DNA of 64,000 bases, taken from Myxococcales bacterium. Its GTDB lineage: Bacteria; Myxococcota_A; Polyangia; Polyangiales; Polyangiaceae. The position numbers and the translations under genes are program-made. The stretch lies in contig JADJCA010000031.1 in NCBI GenBank assembly GCA_016703425.1, positions 248,001 through 312,000 on the forward strand, written 5' to 3'. Of the stretch, positions 9,144 through 17,626 are shown piece by piece (within the stretch, counting starts at the first letter, position 1; each line of letters opens with the position of its first letter). The notes below the pieces were generated by a model that did no database searches, was not told the DNA's origin, and saw nothing but the letters and a program-made list of their open reading frames with translations.

Positions 9144-12011
9144 ATGTCGGCCCCTGTCACCGAGCTTTCCCTCCGCTGGAAGCGTGACCCCGACGCGGCT
9201 AACACGGTCGCGCTGGCGAACGCTGTGCGTGGGCCCCTCTATGCCACCCTGATTCAGGAAGTCGGAGCCTTCGCCACCCACAAGCTCGGGAGCGACCTCA
9301 CGGTTTTGCTGGCGGTGGCGCGCATGTACATGAGCGCGCAGCTCCACGCCGACGCGCAGACCCTGCTGGTGACCGCAGGCCGCGTCGCGCCGCGCGAGCC
9401 GCTCGTCTATCGGCTCCTCGGTGAAGTCCTTCTGCGCCGCGGCGACGCGGACCGCGCGGAGAAGGTCTTGGAGCGCGCCATGCAGCTCGGCGCGACGGAC
9501 GCGGCGACGCGCCTCTGGCTCGACCGCGCGCGCGTGTACAAGGCGATGCAGGGCAAGCTCGGCCCGCGCGCCGTCGCGGCGGAAGTTGAGCGGAGCGAGC
9601 CGGCGGCTTCCAGCGAGATCGGCGAGCGGGTCGAACCCGCGAGCGAGCCCACAATGCCGGTCGCAGAGCGCGATCCGCAGGCCCTGCGACTCGATTCCAG
9701 CGATGTGCTGGACGACGATCCGCCGACCTCCGTTCGCCTCCCGCCGGTCGCGCAGCGAACGGCCGCCATGAGGCCTCCGTCTGGCCCCGCCACCGCGGCG
9801 CTCCCGGTGCGGCCCGGCTCGCTGCCGCCGCCTCCGGTGCGCCGAGGCCCACCACCGTCGCTCGCCACCGGCGACAACCTCGTTCGAAGCGCGCCCCCTG
9901 CGGCGGGACGTACCCCCGACGGCATGCCCAAGGCGCCCGCCGCGTTCATGTTCGACGAGCCGCTCGCGGGCCCCGGGCCCGGTGTCGAGGAGTCGCTCAC
10001 GTTCGACCTCGCGATGGGGCCTCGCAAAGATCGCGGCGCAGCCTTCGAGTCGCCCACGACGACGACGCGCACCGCCGCACCGCCAAAACCTCGCGAGCTG
10101 CTCGACGCCTTGGCGCTGACGGGCGTCTTCGAACGCAGCCACGACCCAAACGCGAAGGCTGAATGGACGAAGCCCCCGCGCGCCGGGAGCAAGCGCGGAA
10201 CCTGGCTCCTCGCCGTCGCCACGGTCCTCTTCGTCGGTGGCGCGGCCTTCACCTATCGATACGTCGAGCAGCAGCGCACCATGCGCAAGGCAGCCGCCGA
10301 GGCGCTCATGGCGGAGATCGAGAATGGCTTGCTGGACGGCCGTCCGTCGCGCTTGCCGGACCTCGAAAAATCCTTCGCGAAGGCCTTCGAGCTCGATTCG
10401 CGCTCACCGCGCGCGGCGCTCGCCTGGGCGCGCGAGCGCGCCATGGTCGGAGTCTTGCGCGGCGGTCAGGACGTGACCTTTGAGGATGCCACCTCGCGGG
10501 CCCGCGCCGTGGGCATCCCCGACCGCGACTTAGCGTTCACGCAGCTCGCGTCTTACCTCTTCCAGAACGACAACGCGGGCGCAGTCTCCCTCTTGGCGAA
10601 ACACGACGAGGCGTCGAAGAAGGATCCGTATTACGAGCTGCTCGCGGGCGTTTGCCTCGAACGACTCGGCGACGCGAGGGCGCGCGAGCGCTACTCGGCG
10701 GCCGTCAAACTCGCCCCGGAGCTCGTCCCGGCGCAAGTGGCCCTCATTCGCTACGAGATCGTCGAGGGCGAGCGGGGACGGGCGGCCGAGCTCGTGGCGC
10801 AGTTTCGCGCCCGTCACCAGGACCGACCGGAAGGCGTCGCCTTGGCAGCGCTGCTTTGGGCGAGAGACCCATCCAAACCCAAGGTGCCCCCGGAAGTGGT
10901 CGCCCTCGGCTCCATCACCGAGGCGCTCCCGCTCACGCTACTCGCCGTTCCGCACGCCGTCGCCGCCCGCGTTGCCCTCGAGAAGCCGGCCCTCCCGGAA
11001 GCTCGTGACGCCATCAAGAAGGGGCTCGCGGCCAGCGACGGTCCGGGCGTGGCGAGTTGGCTCGGCTTCCTCGCCTTGGAAGCGGAGGACGACGCGCTCG
11101 CGCGCAAAGGGGCGCTCACGGCCGTCGCATATTCGGCGCTCTACCCGCGAGCGCGCGTGCTGGCGGCGCGCGTCGCGCTTCAAGGCGGTCGCCTCGACGA
11201 AGCCCTCAAGGCTACCGAGGAGCTCGACGCTAGCTCCGTCGACGTCGCCGTGGCGCGCGCCGTGGTGAGCTACGAACGCGCCGACGCCGACGGCTTGGCG
11301 AGGGCCCGCGAGGCGCTGCCGGCGGACCGGCGCGCGCTACCCGGGCTCTCGGCGGTGACGCTCGCGCAAGGTGCGCTCGCAGGTCGTGCCGATCTGCCGG
11401 CGGCGAAGATCGTCGCGCGCGCCACCGCCGAGGATCTGTGGAGCGACATTGTCGCCATGGACGTGGCGCTCGACACGGGCAACCTCGACGCAGCCTCCGC
11501 CATCGGCAACCGCTGGCTCGCGCAGACCAGCGCCGACAAGGTTCCCGCGCTGCGGGCCCTGCGCCTCGCGCGGCTCGCGCGTTACCAGGCGCGGCTCGAC
11601 GACGCGGAAGCGCTGAGCCTGTTGGCGCTGAGCGGCGCGACGCCGACCCTGCGCTCGATCACCGAACGCGCATTTGTGCTGGCCGCGCGTGGCCACGCCG
11701 CCGACGTAGGCCCGATGTTGGGCAAGGCGGGCCCCGCGGCGGGTCCCCTCGCCAGCTGGCTCGGCGCCTTCGCCGTCGCCACGAGTGGGAAGGTCGATGA
11801 AGCGAGGGGCCGCGCCGCGAGCCTCGAGCCAGCACCCGAGTCGTCGCCGGCGCCGATGCGCATCCCCATCGCCGCTGCGCTCGGCGCCATGAAGGACAAG
11901 AAGCGCGGGGGGCCTTTTGTGGAACCACTCCTCAAGCAGGGCCTGATGAACCCCGACGTCGTCACGGCGGCGCAAGCGCTCGGCCTCAAGGGCGCGCCGA
12001 AAGCCAAGTAG
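9144..12011 (+). CDS. Large TPR protein with a membrane anchor
   Basis: A 955-residue protein. An N-terminal TPR block (about 20-130) is followed by a Pro/Ala-rich, probably disordered region (about 145-345), a single membrane helix at about 353-372 (TWLLAVATVLFVGGAAF) and a long series of degenerate helical TPR/Sel1-like repeats to the end. There is no signal peptide, so the N-terminal TPRs are probably cytoplasmic and the C-terminal repeats periplasmic. It follows the Bat operon after 67 bases and may be read separately. It converges on pilT, with 27 bases between the stops. The function is not recognised; a scaffold role is a guess from architecture. Confidence 0.75.
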   Translation: MSAPVTELSLRWKRDPDAANTVALANAVRGPLYATLIQEVGAFATHKLGSDLTVLLAVARMYMSAQLHADAQTLLVTAGRVAPREPLVYRLLGEVLLRRGDADRAEKVLERAMQLGATDAATRLWLDRARVYKAMQGKLGPRAVAAEVERSEPAASSEIGERVEPASEPTMPVAERDPQALRLDSSDVLDDDPPTSVRLPPVAQRTAAMRPPSGPATAALPVRPGSLPPPPVRRGPPPSLATGDNLVRSAPPAAGRTPDGMPKAPAAFMFDEPLAGPGPGVEESLTFDLAMGPRKDRGAAFESPTTTTRTAAPPKPRELLDALALTGVFERSHDPNAKAEWTKPPRAGSKRGTWLLAVATVLFVGGAAFTYRYVEQQRTMRKAAAEALMAEIENGLLDGRPSRLPDLEKSFAKAFELDSRSPRAALAWARERAMVGVLRGGQDVTFEDATSRARAVGIPDRDLAFTQLASYLFQNDNAGAVSLLAKHDEASKKDPYYELLAGVCLERLGDARARERYSAAVKLAPELVPAQVALIRYEIVEGERGRAAELVAQFRARHQDRPEGVALAALLWARDPSKPKVPPEVVALGSITEALPLTLLAVPHAVAARVALEKPALPEARDAIKKGLAASDGPGVASWLGFLALEAEDDALARKGALTAVAYSALYPRARVLAARVALQGGRLDEALKATEELDASSVDVAVARAVVSYERADADGLARAREALPADRRALPGLSAVTLAQGALAGRADLPAAKIVARATAEDLWSDIVAMDVALDTGNLDAASAIGNRWLAQTSADKVPALRALRLARLARYQARLDDAEALSLLALSGATPTLRSITERAFVLAARGHAADVGPMLGKAGPAAGPLASWLGAFAVATSGKVDEARGRAASLEPAPESSPAPMRIPIAAALGAMKDKKRGGPFVEPLLKQGLMNPDVVTAAQALGLKGAPKAK

Positions 12012-12038
12012 CCGCGGCGCGCACTCAGACGCCGACGC

Positions 12039-13151
12039 CTACTTTCGCAACGTGCCCATAGCCGTGCGCCCCTCGATCATCATCTTGAGCTCGTCGACCT
12101 CGGCGGAGCGACTCAGCGCTTCCTCGACGGAGATCATGCGCCGCGAGTAGAGCGAGTAGAGCGACTGGTTGAGCGTCTGCATGCCCGAGGTGCCCTGGCC
12201 GACCTGCATGACGGAGTAGACCTGGTGAACCTTGTCCTCGCGGATGAGGTTTCGAATGGCCGCGTTGGGGATCATGACCTCCAGCGCCAGGGCGCGCCCC
12301 GGTTGGCCCATGCGCGGGATCAGCTGCTGGCTCAATACGCCCTGAAGGACGAAGGACAGCTTTGTCCGGACCTGCTGCTGCTGGTGCGGCGGAAACACGT
12401 CGATGACGCGGTTGACGGTCGAGATGCAGCTGTTGGTGTGGAGCGTCGCGAAGACGAGGTGACCCGTCTCGCTGATGGTCATGGCGGCCTCGATGGTCTC
12501 GAGGTCACGCATTTCTCCGATGAGCACCACGTCCGGGTCCTGCCGGAGGACGTACTTCAGGGCGACCTTGAAGGACTCGGTATCGGCGCCGACCTCACGC
12601 TGATTCACCACGCTCAGCTTGTGGTGGTGCATGTACTCGATAGGGTCCTCGATGGTCATGATGTGAAGGCGCTGCTCGCTGTTGATCTTGTCGATCATGG
12701 AGGCGAGCGTCGTTGACTTCCCGGAGCCCGTCGGACCGGTCACGAGGACGAGGCCGCTGGGCTTGTTGGACAGGTCGGAGACCACCTGCGGGAGGCCCAG
12801 CTCATCGAAGGTGAGGATCTTGAAGGGAATGGTGCGGAAGGCGCCCGCCACCGTGTCGCGTTGCGTGAAGACGTTGGCGCGGAAGCGAGAGAGGCCCTTC
12901 ACAGCGAAGGAGAGGTCGATCTCGTTGTGCTTCTCGAAGGTCGTCTTCTGCTCCTCCGTGAGGCTCTCGTAGCAGAGTTGTTTCGTGTCCTGGCCCGAGA
13001 GCGGCGGCAGCTTCAGCGGCACGACGGAGCCATCGATGCGCAGGAGCGGCGGCGCCCCCGTCGTGATGTGCATGTCGCTCGCGCCCTTCTCGATCATGGC
13101 CTTGAGCAGCTGGTGGAGGTTGACCTTGAGCTGGCTCTGCGGTTCCGACAT
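12039..13151 (-). CDS. pilT: Type IV pilus retraction ATPase PilT
   Basis: A 370-residue PilT. It shows Walker A GPTGSGKST, the Asp box TIEDPIEYMH, Walker B DPDVVLIGEMRD, His box LHTNS, and the PilT-diagnostic AIRNLIRE near the C-terminus. It powers pilus retraction and twitching motility from the cytoplasmic base of the machine. GGAGA sits about 8 bases before the ATG. It lies 48 bases downstream of pilB on the same strand, so the extension and retraction motors are probably co-expressed. pilC, which often follows these genes, is absent from this window. Confidence 0.97.
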   Translation of the reverse strand: MSEPQSQLKVNLHQLLKAMIEKGASDMHITTGAPPLLRIDGSVVPLKLPPLSGQDTKQLCYESLTEEQKTTFEKHNEIDLSFAVKGLSRFRANVFTQRDTVAGAFRTIPFKILTFDELGLPQVVSDLSNKPSGLVLVTGPTGSGKSTTLASMIDKINSEQRLHIMTIEDPIEYMHHHKLSVVNQREVGADTESFKVALKYVLRQDPDVVLIGEMRDLETIEAAMTISETGHLVFATLHTNSCISTVNRVIDVFPPHQQQQVRTKLSFVLQGVLSQQLIPRMGQPGRALALEVMIPNAAIRNLIREDKVHQVYSVMQVGQGTSGMQTLNQSLYSLYSRRMISVEEALSRSAEVDELKMMIEGRTAMGTLRK

Positions 13152-13199
13152 GGCGAGTTCTCCGTGAGAAAGGACGGCGCTGGTTCAGGTCACGAGGCG

Positions 13200-14909
13200 T
13201 CAATCGGCCATGGTCACACGGACGATCTCTTCCGTGGTCGTCGTCCCCTCGAGGACCTTCTTGATGCCGCTCATGCGCAGCGATGACATGCCGCCCTTGA
13301 TGGCGGCGAGCTTGAGCTCGGCGGTGGGCGCCCCCTGGAGGACCATCTGCTTCAAGTCGTCGCCGAAGCGCATGACCTCGTAGAGTGCGACGCGGCCCTT
13401 GTACCCGGTGCCGTTGCACGTCTTGCAGCCGGTCCCCTTCATGAGCTTCGACGGCGCCTCGGCGATCTGCTCTTCCGTGAAGCCGATGTCGCGCAGCGTC
13501 TTGATGTCGACCTCGTGCGGCGCCGGGCAGTCCTTGCAGATCTTCCGGGCGAGGCGCTGCGCCAACACGAGGTTCACGCTCGCTGTAATGAGGAAGGGCT
13601 CGATGCCCATGTTGAGCAGACGAGAGATCGTCGCTGGCGCGTCGTTGGTGTGGAGCGTCGAGAGCACCATGTGGCCGGTGAGCGCGGCCTTGACGGCAAT
13701 TTCACCGGTTTCGAAGTCTCGAATCTCGCCGACCATGATGACGTCGGGGTCCTGCCGCAGGAACGCGCGGAGCGACATGGCGAAGTTGAGACCGATGTCG
13801 TCGTGCATCTGCACCTGGTTGATGCCGTGGAGGTTGTACTCGACGGGATCTTCCGCGGTGCTGATGTTGTGAGCGATCTTGTTGAGGTCCGAGAGCGCGG
13901 AGTAGAGCGTCGTCGTCTTTCCCGAACCGGTGGGCCCCGTGACGAGGACCATGCCCCACGGTTGGTGGATGGCCCACATGAAGTCTTCGAGCGGCTTCGG
14001 GTCGAAGCCGAGCTTGACCATGTCGAGCTGCAGGTTCCCCTTGTCGAGGAGGCGCATGACGATCTTCTCGCCCCAGAGCGTCGGAAGGACGCTGACGCGG
14101 AAGTCCATCTCTCGGCCCTTGCCGAGCTTCAGCTTGATACGACCGTCTTGCGGGAGCCGTCGCTCGGCAATGTCGAGCGACGACATGATCTTGAGACGGC
14201 TGACGATCGCGTTCTTGAGCTTGAGCGGCGGCGTCATCTCTTCCTGGAGGACGCCGTCGATGCGGTAGCGGACGCGGAGCTTCTTTTCGTAGGGTTCGAT
14301 GTGAATGTCGCTGGCGCCCTTCTTGATGGCGTTCAGCAAGATCATGTTCACGAGCCGAACGACGGGAGCGTCTTCGCTCGCCTTCTCGAGCTCGAGGATG
14401 TTGAGGTCGCCCTCGTCCTCACCGGTGAACTCGATCTCGGTTTCGTCGAAACCGGCCATCACCTCGTCGTAGGAAGGGCCCGCGTTGTAATACTTCTCGA
14501 TGGCGGCCGCGATGGCCGTCTCGCTGGCGATGACCGGGTCGATGTTGTAGCCCGTGAGGAACTTCAGGTCGTCGATGGCGTTGAGGTTCGTCGGATCCGC
14601 CATGGCGACGACGAGCGAGCCGCCGGCGCGCGAGATCGGGAGCACGCGGTGCTTCTCACACTGATCGCGGCTGACGAGCTTCAGGATCTCGGCGTCGACC
14701 TCGTACTCCTCAAGCTGAATCGTGGGAACGCGGTATTGCTGGGAGAGGAAGTTCGTGATCTCCCCGTCGGAGATGTACCCGAGCTTCTGCAGCGTGTAGC
14801 CGAGGTTTTGACCCGAGCGCTGCTGCTCCTCTTGAGCTTTGCGGAGCTGAGCAAGACTGATGAGCTTCTCGCGGACGAGGAGCTCGCCGAGGCGATTCTG
14901 GTTGGCCAT
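13200..14909 (-). CDS. pilB: Type IV pilus assembly ATPase PilB
   Basis: A 569-residue PilB/GspE-type ATPase. An N-terminal MshEN domain (about 5-150) is followed by Walker A GPTGSGKTTTLY, Walker B RQDPDVIMVGEIRD and a tetra-Cys zinc site (CKDC and CKTC, near the C-terminus). It drives pilin polymerisation. I use the ATG at 14909 (MANQNRLGELLV) because it matches how PilB proteins normally begin; an upstream in-frame TTG at 14936 would add nine atypical residues. Neither start has a strong Shine-Dalgarno. It is first in a pilB-pilT unit. Confidence 0.96.
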   Translation of the reverse strand: MANQNRLGELLVREKLISLAQLRKAQEEQQRSGQNLGYTLQKLGYISDGEITNFLSQQYRVPTIQLEEYEVDAEILKLVSRDQCEKHRVLPISRAGGSLVVAMADPTNLNAIDDLKFLTGYNIDPVIASETAIAAAIEKYYNAGPSYDEVMAGFDETEIEFTGEDEGDLNILELEKASEDAPVVRLVNMILLNAIKKGASDIHIEPYEKKLRVRYRIDGVLQEEMTPPLKLKNAIVSRLKIMSSLDIAERRLPQDGRIKLKLGKGREMDFRVSVLPTLWGEKIVMRLLDKGNLQLDMVKLGFDPKPLEDFMWAIHQPWGMVLVTGPTGSGKTTTLYSALSDLNKIAHNISTAEDPVEYNLHGINQVQMHDDIGLNFAMSLRAFLRQDPDVIMVGEIRDFETGEIAVKAALTGHMVLSTLHTNDAPATISRLLNMGIEPFLITASVNLVLAQRLARKICKDCPAPHEVDIKTLRDIGFTEEQIAEAPSKLMKGTGCKTCNGTGYKGRVALYEVMRFGDDLKQMVLQGAPTAELKLAAIKGGMSSLRMSGIKKVLEGTTTTEEIVRVTMAD

Positions 14910-15062
14910 GAGGTAGGCCGATCGTCTTGAAATCAATGGGACCCGTCAAGCGGCCGGTGAGGGCACCGCCCGCTTTGTCAGGCCGCTGCTCTCGTCTCCG
15001 CGGCCGCCGCCGTGCCGTGATACCGTCCCGTCGTTGGCCTTGGGGCCCGAGCGCAGCCGATT

Positions 15063-16241
15063 GTGGGCCTCCTTGACTTCCTCCTGGGCAACGAACGACG
15101 TGCTCGCACCGCGCGGCGGGCCGAGCTGGCCGGCGATCTCCCGCGTGCGGTGGAACTCTTCCTTGAGGCGGGACGACGAGACGACGCGGCTCGCGTGCTC
15201 CTTCTGCGCGTCGACGCGGAGCTTTCGCCGCAGACGCGCCTCATCCTCTTAGGCCGCGCCGTCGACGTCGCGCCTAAGGAGAGCGCCGTCGGCATCGAGG
15301 CAAGGCGACGCCGCGCGTTGCTCATCGTCGAGCTCGCCAAGAGCGGAGCCATCGCTGCAGCGTTGCGGCACGACGTGCGCGCCGCCGGTGAAGAGCTCCT
15401 CTCGCTCGGCGACGCGGCCGCCGCCGCCGTCGCCTTCGGGCTCGCCGACGACGAGGACGGGCGGGCGCGCGCCCTGGTCGCCGCTGGCGCCGTCGACGAG
15501 CTGGAGGAGCTCCTGGGAAAGGATGCCGACGCGGCGCGACGATCGCTGGACCGCCAGGGCGACGAGGCGCGCGTCCTATCGCTCGTAGCGAGCGGCGAGC
15601 GTCGGGAGGCGCTCCGCCTCGCCGAAGCGCTCGCGGGAAACGAGCCGGTCGACTCCGACGCCGCCGATCGGGCGCGCGCGCTGGCGGCTCGGCGGCTACT
15701 CGGCCCGACGGTCCGCGTCACCGTCGGCGAGGCCCCGGCGCGCAAGCTCGTTCTTGGCGATTCCGTTCGCGTCGGGCGCAACGAGGGCGAGATCTTGATC
15801 GCCCACGCGGCGGTGAGTCGAGTCCACCTGACACTCTTTCGCCGGGACGGCGTGGCCTTCGTCAAAGACAGCGGGAGTCGCAACGGCACGACGTTGCGCG
15901 GAGCGAGGCTCGGCGTCGAGCTCGCCATCCACGAGCGCATCGATCTCATGCTCGGCGGCGAGGTGCCACTCACGGTGTCGAGTTCGCCTCGCGGTGACGC
16001 GCCGACCATCATTCTAGAGATCGCCGGTGAGGTCTACGAGGCGCCCTTGGGGCCCTTTCGCGTGGGCATCGGTGACTGGGCGCTCGAGGTGGACTCGGAC
16101 CGATGGCTGGTCTTGAAGCGCGGCGAGACGCCGGCCTACTTCGGGGAGGTCGCACTCGGGGCGGCCACCGAACTCTTGGCAGGCGACGGTGTTGCGGAGC
16201 ATCGCGGTGAGAAGCCGTCGTTGCGCGTGGACCGCGCATGA
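15063..16241 (+). CDS. FHA domain protein
   Basis: A 392-residue protein beginning with GTG. Residues 1-225 are helical and Ala/Arg-rich, with TPR-like hairpins. Residues 225-305 form an FHA domain with the phosphothreonine-binding residues present: VGRNEGE, SRVHLTL and SGSRNGT. The C-terminal 90 residues look beta-rich and are unassigned. Its stop overlaps the start of a Ser/Thr kinase (ATGA, 16238-16241). The likely role is to bind a phosphothreonine, perhaps on that kinase or a shared substrate; this is inferred from the pairing. Confidence 0.82.
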   Translation: MGLLDFLLGNERRARTARRAELAGDLPRAVELFLEAGRRDDAARVLLLRVDAELSPQTRLILLGRAVDVAPKESAVGIEARRRRALLIVELAKSGAIAAALRHDVRAAGEELLSLGDAAAAAVAFGLADDEDGRARALVAAGAVDELEELLGKDADAARRSLDRQGDEARVLSLVASGERREALRLAEALAGNEPVDSDAADRARALAARRLLGPTVRVTVGEAPARKLVLGDSVRVGRNEGEILIAHAAVSRVHLTLFRRDGVAFVKDSGSRNGTTLRGARLGVELAIHERIDLMLGGEVPLTVSSSPRGDAPTIILEIAGEVYEAPLGPFRVGIGDWALEVDSDRWLVLKRGETPAYFGEVALGAATELLAGDGVAEHRGEKPSLRVDRA

Positions 16242-17452
16242 GCCTTTGGCGACGGCTCTTCGGTCAGCCGCCGGAACGCGAGGCAGAGGCGCCCGGGCCC
16301 ACCGCGAGCTCGTTGGATGCAACGCCGCGCGCGGCCGATCCCACAGAGGCGCAGCTGGCACGTCTCGGCCGACTTGGCGCGCCTGACGGCCCTGACGCCG
16401 CGGAGGCGTTGGCGATCTTTGCGCGACTCCGAACGACGCCGCGCGAGGGCGCGGCCCTCGCCGCTCTAGCCGACGCGGGTGCCCAAATCCCGTTGCCCGA
16501 CGCGTTGGCGACAGCCGCCGCCAAGGCGAGCCTGGACCGCGGCGAGCTTCCCGCGGCGCGGCACTTTCTCCGTACGGCGACGAGTCCCGCTGCGCTCCTC
16601 CTCGCGGCCGATCTCGCCGAACAAGCCGGCGAGCCGGCGCTCGCGCTCGCGCTCACGGAACGCGTGCTGGCCCGCGACTTCGGCATGCCCGGCGCGAAGG
16701 AGCGGCACGCACGGCTGGCGCTGTCGCTGGGCCACGAGACCAAGACGGCCGCGACGGTGAGCCGCGATGTCACGGCGCTATCGGCGAGCGTCCGTACGCC
16801 CTACGTGCTCCGTCGTGAGCTGGCCCGTGGCGGTGCGGCGGCGGTCTACGAGGCGGAGGACCGAGAGCTCGGCCGCCGCATCGCCCTCAAGGTCTACCAC
16901 GACGCGGCGTTCGGACGAGCGCAGCTCCTGCACGAGGCGCGCGTCGCGACCGAGCTGTCGCACCCGGGCGTCGTTCGCGTCTTCGATGTGGACGTGGCCG
17001 GCGGTTGGTTGGTGCTCGAGCTCTTCGACCGCGGCTCGCTCCGAGAGCGCCTTCGTGACGCTCCGGGAGACCTCGCTTGGCTCCCGGGCCTCTTGCGTGT
17101 GGTCTCCCACGTGCACGCCCACGGCTACGCGCATCTCGACGTCAAGCCCGGCAACGTGCTCGTTCGTGACCAAGGCGTCGTGTTGACCGACTTCGGAACG
17201 GCAAGGCGCCTCGGGGAACCGAGCCCACCGGGCAGCCTCGGCTACGTCTCGCCGGAGCGCCTCGCCGGGGCGCTCGCCAGCGTGGCCGACGACGTCTATG
17301 GAGTTGGACGCATGGTGGAAGACGCGCTGCGCTCCGGCGCCGACGCGACCGCGCGGTGGCGACGGCTCGCCGACGTCATGACGGGCCCCGCCGAGGCGCG
17401 GCCACGCGACCTTCTCGCGTTGGCGGAAGAGGTCGAGGAGGCTGGCGCCTAA
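16238..17452 (+). CDS. Hanks-type Ser/Thr protein kinase
   Basis: A 404-residue cytoplasmic kinase with no membrane helix. Residues 1-185 are Ala-rich and helical. The kinase domain (about 187-400) keeps the catalytic set: Gly loop ARGGAAAVYEA, the Lys in ALKVY, the helix C Glu in HEARVA, catalytic loop HLDVKPGN (HRD becomes HLD, Asp kept near 300), DFG, and SPE in place of APE. The HLD variant removes the RD-kinase Arg, so activation-loop phosphorylation may not be needed. Coupled to the FHA gene by a 4-base overlap. Confidence 0.88.
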   Translation: MSLWRRLFGQPPEREAEAPGPTASSLDATPRAADPTEAQLARLGRLGAPDGPDAAEALAIFARLRTTPREGAALAALADAGAQIPLPDALATAAAKASLDRGELPAARHFLRTATSPAALLLAADLAEQAGEPALALALTERVLARDFGMPGAKERHARLALSLGHETKTAATVSRDVTALSASVRTPYVLRRELARGGAAAVYEAEDRELGRRIALKVYHDAAFGRAQLLHEARVATELSHPGVVRVFDVDVAGGWLVLELFDRGSLRERLRDAPGDLAWLPGLLRVVSHVHAHGYAHLDVKPGNVLVRDQGVVLTDFGTARRLGEPSPPGSLGYVSPERLAGALASVADDVYGVGRMVEDALRSGADATARWRRLADVMTGPAEARPRDLLALAEEVEEAGA

Positions 17453-17476
17453 CCCAGCGCTCGACCGCTGGGGTTA
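17450..17476. terminator. Stem-loop at the kinase stop codon
   Basis: TAACCCAGCG (17450-17459) pairs with CGCTGGGGTTA (17466-17476) apart from one bulged G, around a 6-base loop. The stem includes the kinase stop codon. It is the first of three hairpins in the gap before a convergent gene, so a terminator is likely, though there is no T-tract. Confidence 0.5.
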
Positions 17477-17501
17477 GTACCCGGACACTCTGAAGTCGAC
17501 G

Positions 17502-17543
17502 GGTTCGAGTAGGCCCGCGACGAGCGAGAGGCCTACTCGAACC
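17502..17543. terminator. 14-bp perfect inverted repeat
   Basis: GGTTCGAGTAGGCC (17502-17515) is perfectly repeated in inverse at 17530-17543 around a 14-base loop. It is the strongest hairpin seen in the window and sits in the centre of a convergent gap. It probably stops transcription from both sides, or it stabilises mRNA 3' ends. Confidence 0.55.
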
Positions 17544-17595
17544 GCCTCGTTTCCACAGGTTTGTGTTCCGGGAGTCTCGTTCTCGCTTTGCCGTA

Positions 17596-17623
17596 CTCGA
17601 CCCATCAAAATCGATGGGTCGAG
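17596..17623. terminator. Stem-loop before the convergent peptidase stop
   Basis: CTCGACCCATC (17596-17606) pairs perfectly with GATGGGTCGAG (17613-17623) around AAAATC. It ends 3 bases before the stop codon of the minus-strand peptidase gene, so it is well placed to end transcription of that gene or to protect its 3' end. Confidence 0.5.
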
Positions 17624-17626
17624 GTA

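Noticed and set aside
13515..14930. Plus-strand frame opposite pilB
   Set aside because: The pilB frame carries all ATPase motifs; the opposite frame is a composition artefact.
17502..17543. GGTTCGA-like T-arm, possible tRNA gene
   Set aside because: It forms a simple 14-bp hairpin with a 14-base loop, and no acceptor, D or anticodon arms are seen nearby.
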